Assembly: GCA_018222765.1 (NCBI GenBank)
Contig: JAAEZT010000031.1
Location: 1 to 37,955 of the forward strand
Source of the DNA: a bacterium
GTDB taxonomy: Bacteria; Verrucomicrobiota; Verrucomicrobiia; Verrucomicrobiales; Akkermansiaceae
Direction of reading: 5' to 3'
DNA: 37,955 bases
The notes below the pieces were generated by a model. That model saw nothing but the letters and a program-made list of their open reading frames with translations. It was not told where the DNA came from and did no database searches. This document shows, in pieces, positions 35,153-37,955 of this stretch. The first letter of the stretch is position 1. Each line of letters opens with the position of its first letter. Both the position numbers and the translations under genes were made by a program.

Positions 35153-37581
35153 TAACGATTTCGATAAGGTTTTCCGGCAGCATCGACTAACTCGACATTC
35201 ACCATGATGATCACGTGACGCGATTCGGACTCCAGAGCATTGGTTTGGAAAAAGCGACCAAACCAAGGAATATCACCGAGAATGGGCACTCTGTCTTCCA
35301 CTTTCTTGCGTGACTCGGTCAGTAAACCGCCTATCACAATTGTATGACCATTTTGAACGACCACATTAGTGTTCGTGGTGACCTCTTTAAAAACAGGAAC
35401 AAGAATATCATTGGTCGTCAACACGCCCACATTCCCACTTTGCGACAAGATACCTCCCGCAATATCAAAGCTGGTCGATGTGGAACTCCCCACAATAGGT
35501 GTCCCGTAGTTCACAAATCCTTCGAACTCACGAATAGTGGGCTTAACCGCCACTTCGATAAACTGACGGTCGGCACTCACCTCCGGAAGAACTTCCAGCA
35601 TCACACCTAGGTTTTTCACCTCAAAAGAAGTCGGAGTCGCAGGGGTCACGACACTTTCCCCTGCTCCCACGGAATTGGGAATTTCGGGTGGTTCGAATTC
35701 AGTCGGATAGGTGAACTCCTGAATCGAAGCGATCTCGGCGTTCTGCCCCGAACGAGTAATCACCTCCGGACGCACCATGACGTCAGCCCCCTTTTTTTGA
35801 TCAAATCCGCGTATGAGTAACTCATGCGCGTTTTCATCGATTAGCGCTCTGAAGCTCAGCACACCGGGAGACCGGGTCGTTCCACCTCCCCCGCCAGTTG
35901 GGGCAGTAATAGACGACGAAGCTGCCCCCCCACTGCTGGCAAAAGCTCCAGATGCTGTCGGCGGAGCCGTTCGGTTAATGATCGCGTCTAGACTATCAGT
36001 CCCGCCGGTGAGCTCTCCAATTCTCAGGCCCGAACTCGCCGGGTTACCGCCAATCGTATCAGTAATGGCGGTCCCCGATCCAGTCGTTCCTCCGGAGAGC
36101 TTATAGTTGCTTCCGACATTCAATTCGTTGATGATGGAGTCAAAACCCAACTCCTCAAAATCAGTCTGGGAGATATCAATCACGGTGGTCTTGATCACCA
36201 CTCCAATAGGCTCCTGAGAGGCCACGGTATTTACGATCTCGGCAACATACTCGAGATTCTCTGCGGTATTGCGAACCGAAAGAACTCCTCCATTAAAACT
36301 TGCGGTAGCTCCTTCGGGAAAGGGCAACCCAAGGGACTTTAGTTTCTCGGTCGCGTTCAAGCGCTTGGCAATCAGGCTGCCAGAACCAGCTTCCGGAGTT
36401 GCGAATGGATCGTCGCCTCCACCGCCGGTACCGTTCAAGGCGCTGCTGGAAAGAAAATTCGCAGGCACTCGGAAGTCACGACGAATCAGAGTAGGGTCCG
36501 CTGCTCCGGTGGGATAAATCACAACCGCAAACTCATCGATCCGATACTGCGTCCCTGTCGCTTCGGTGATCACCTTAAGAGCCTGCTGCAAAGAAACATT
36601 TCTCAGATTCACGTTGATCCGGGCTTGGTTTACCGCCTGTACTTTCGGGTTGTCAGGACTTCCCAGTTGGAGAATGAAATCGAGACCTTTGGCGCTCTGC
36701 TCAACGCTTGCCGTGTCATTTGCGCGCGAGGCAATCCGAAGAAAATCTAGGGATTCGTCCAAGCTCGCGTCCTGAAGATCGACACTGGGCACCATAATGG
36801 TGTTCAACTTACCGACCAAAGTCTCGTTTTGGGGACCTTGCCCCCCCTCTGTCTGCTCATTGAGAAGCGGGACTTCAAGATTTAGGCGGGAGCGATCTTC
36901 CCAGGCCGCATCCACATCCTGAAGAACTTCGGAACGGGCCTGATCACGGGCAGAAGTTCCATACTGTGAAATGGCATGACTCACCCTCTCCATCCCCCGG
37001 CGCGCGGCCTTGTTAAATTTGTCAATCCGGAGAACATCCTCGTAGGTCATCTCGGCACGATCATACAATCCTAAATCATAGTAACCCTGGGCTTCGTAGA
37101 GCAAGCGTCGTACTTTATCGACATTTCTAGTGTGTTCCGCAGTCAAAGAGGGATTGGTGCGGATTGGATCATCCATTTTCTTGCGAAACTGACTTACCCC
37201 AAAATTATCCGGATCCACCCTGTCTACTTCATCTAACAAAACCTGAATTTCGTCGTATTGTCCTGACCGCTGAAGTTCCTGAGCCCGGACCAAAGAGGCC
37301 TGCGAAAATCGCTGCACCGCCGAAACCCGCAACCCCCTTGTCGCTAGAGCATTCATGGGCAAATTACTGATCGCCTCGGCATACTTTTGAACAGCCGTGG
37401 CGTAATCAGCCGCGCGGTAGGCATCGTCTCCACTCTTCAAAGATGCATAGGCACCCTGCGCATTTTCCGAGCGTTTAACAATTTCGCTGGCCGCAAGAGA
37501 ACTTTGCGCGGCTACCATTGGTGCGTATGAGGACATACACACCAGCAAGCCACGTTGGATAAAGGTATTCAAATCACCCAT
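35152..37581 (-). CDS. Type IV pilus-like secretin, Amuc_1098 family
   Basis: This is an 809-residue outer-membrane secretin. It has a signal peptide (hydrophobic residues about 8-25, cleavage near VAAQS) and TPR-like repeats (about 40-210, with YDLGLYDRAEMTYEDVLRID). A secretin N-domain follows (RINVNLRNVSLQQALKVI, an STN-like fold, about 325-360). A glycine/serine/threonine-rich linker occupies about 495-570. The C-terminal secretin pore has NGHTIVIGGL and the VPILGDIPWFGRFF signature. Verrucomicrobial homologues include Akkermansia Amuc_1098, part of a type IV pilus-like locus whose neighbour Amuc_1100 is known from host work. No PilM, PilN or pilin genes lie downstream, so the usual order is altered or continues elsewhere. 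Confidence 0.88.
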   Translation of the reverse strand: MGDLNTFIQRGLLVCMSSYAPMVAAQSSLAASEIVKRSENAQGAYASLKSGDDAYRAADYATAVQKYAEAISNLPMNALATRGLRVSAVQRFSQASLVRAQELQRSGQYDEIQVLLDEVDRVDPDNFGVSQFRKKMDDPIRTNPSLTAEHTRNVDKVRRLLYEAQGYYDLGLYDRAEMTYEDVLRIDKFNKAARRGMERVSHAISQYGTSARDQARSEVLQDVDAAWEDRSRLNLEVPLLNEQTEGGQGPQNETLVGKLNTIMVPSVDLQDASLDESLDFLRIASRANDTASVEQSAKGLDFILQLGSPDNPKVQAVNQARINVNLRNVSLQQALKVITEATGTQYRIDEFAVVIYPTGAADPTLIRRDFRVPANFLSSSALNGTGGGGDDPFATPEAGSGSLIAKRLNATEKLKSLGLPFPEGATASFNGGVLSVRNTAENLEYVAEIVNTVASQEPIGVVIKTTVIDISQTDFEELGFDSIINELNVGSNYKLSGGTTGSGTAITDTIGGNPASSGLRIGELTGGTDSLDAIINRTAPPTASGAFASSGGAASSSITAPTGGGGGTTRSPGVLSFRALIDENAHELLIRGFDQKKGADVMVRPEVITRSGQNAEIASIQEFTYPTEFEPPEIPNSVGAGESVVTPATPTSFEVKNLGVMLEVLPEVSADRQFIEVAVKPTIREFEGFVNYGTPIVGSSTSTSFDIAGGILSQSGNVGVLTTNDILVPVFKEVTTNTNVVVQNGHTIVIGGLLTESRKKVEDRVPILGDIPWFGRFFQTNALESESRHVIIMVNVELVDAAGKPYRNR

Positions 37582-37798
37582 GTCGTAGGAGCCCTTGGTA
37601 TAGCGAGGAATTCACGGCACAGTAAGCTGAAAATCGGAAAATCTCACATTTCTGAAAGATATCCAACCCTACCGAAATGGCAGCTCCAACTGGGTCGAAC
37701 GGGACCGAGCTCGACAAAAGCGGATTTTTCGCTTCAAAGACCAAATTCGACTACGGACGAGGCGCATTTTCCAACGGGCCCACCCCAGTCTGACCCTC

Positions 37799-37832
37799 CA
37801 ATTTAATCTGTTCATAAGAACAGCTTAAATTG
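37799..37832. promoter_or_regulatory. Perfect LexA-type palindrome within a long inverted repeat
   Basis: TGTTC-ATAA-GAACA at 37809-37822 matches exactly the LexA consensus published for Verrucomicrobia (TGTTC-N4-GAACA). It lies inside a larger inverted repeat: CAATTTAA (37799-37806) and TTAAATTG (37825-37832) flank it with one mismatch. The repeat is 20 bp after the stop of the topoisomerase-like gene and about 220 bp before the secretin start. It may be an SOS operator, a transcript-end hairpin, or both. Confidence 0.5.
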
Positions 37833-37852
37833 AGATTTCTGAACGACAAGCA

Positions 37853-37955
37853 CTAAGATTCATCCAAATCCGTCGTCGAGGCCCGCACCACCCGGTCAAT
37901 GGCGTGCTTGGTAATGATATTGCCCTTGGAACCACGGCCTTTCACCGTGATTTCC
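37853..37955 (-). CDS. DNA gyrase/topoisomerase IV A subunit-like protein, C-terminal end
   Basis: The last 33 residues of a minus-strand gene run in from the right edge and stop at TAG 37853-37855. The sequence VKGRGSKGNIITKHAIDRVV is like the basic end of a beta-pinwheel blade in GyrA/ParC, where RGSKG loops bind wrapped DNA. The final TTDLDES is an acidic tail. Too little is visible to tell gyrase from topoisomerase IV. The gene lies upstream of the secretin and on the same strand. Confidence 0.6.
   Translation of the reverse strand, partial: EITVKGRGSKGNIITKHAIDRVVRASTTDLDES

Overview
The window looks like chromosomal DNA from a Verrucomicrobiales-type bacterium, perhaps a marine relative of Roseibacillus, Haloferula or Rubritalea. 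That placement is an inference. It rests on a PEP-CTERM sorting tail at the left edge, exported FG-GAP/UnbV and beta-helix proteins, an Akkermansia Amuc_1098-like pilus secretin, and an exact match to the published Verrucomicrobia LexA motif (TGTTC-N4-GAACA) near the right edge.

Layout. 1-4001: the tail of a PEP-CTERM protein and its terminator, then a very large exported FG-GAP/ASPIC-UnbV/thioredoxin/TPR protein interrupted by one in-frame UGA at 2181-2183. A hairpin fitting the bacterial SECIS rules follows that UGA. 4014-9110: housekeeping genes, namely an M3 oligopeptidase, a family-4-like uracil-DNA glycosylase without its iron-sulfur cysteines, ribosomal protein L28, a VapBC-type toxin-antitoxin pair, and lipoyl synthase. 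9235-14821: a more accessory, AT-richer stretch with an exported verrucomicrobial protein, several small hypotheticals (one frameshifted at a U UUU UUA heptamer), a lipoprotein, and an exported beta-helix protein. 15047-20447: initiator tRNA, a possible DNA glycosylase-family protein, purB, a periplasmic rhodanese, an SDR, an exported beta-propeller protein and a small zinc-ribbon membrane protein. 20465-33539: SMC, an SMP-30-like lactonase, a CESA-like glycosyltransferase, an L,D-transpeptidase lipoprotein, GlnD, a TPR protein, PolX and LipB. 33557-37955: a membrane-anchored AsmA-like protein translationally coupled to a pilus secretin, a LexA-box-like palindrome, and the end of a gyrase/topoisomerase IV A-subunit-like gene.

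How the genes fit together. Most are ordinary core functions: DNA maintenance (UDG, SMC, PolX, topoisomerase), lipoylation (LipA and LipB, far apart), purine synthesis, nitrogen signalling and envelope biogenesis. The most notable signal is the probable selenocysteine codon in the UnbV/thioredoxin fusion. UGA serves as a normal stop in other genes here (PolX, VapB and the 15379-16257 gene), so a genome-wide code change does not explain it. The secretin pair at the right and the frameshifted membrane protein are secondary points of interest.
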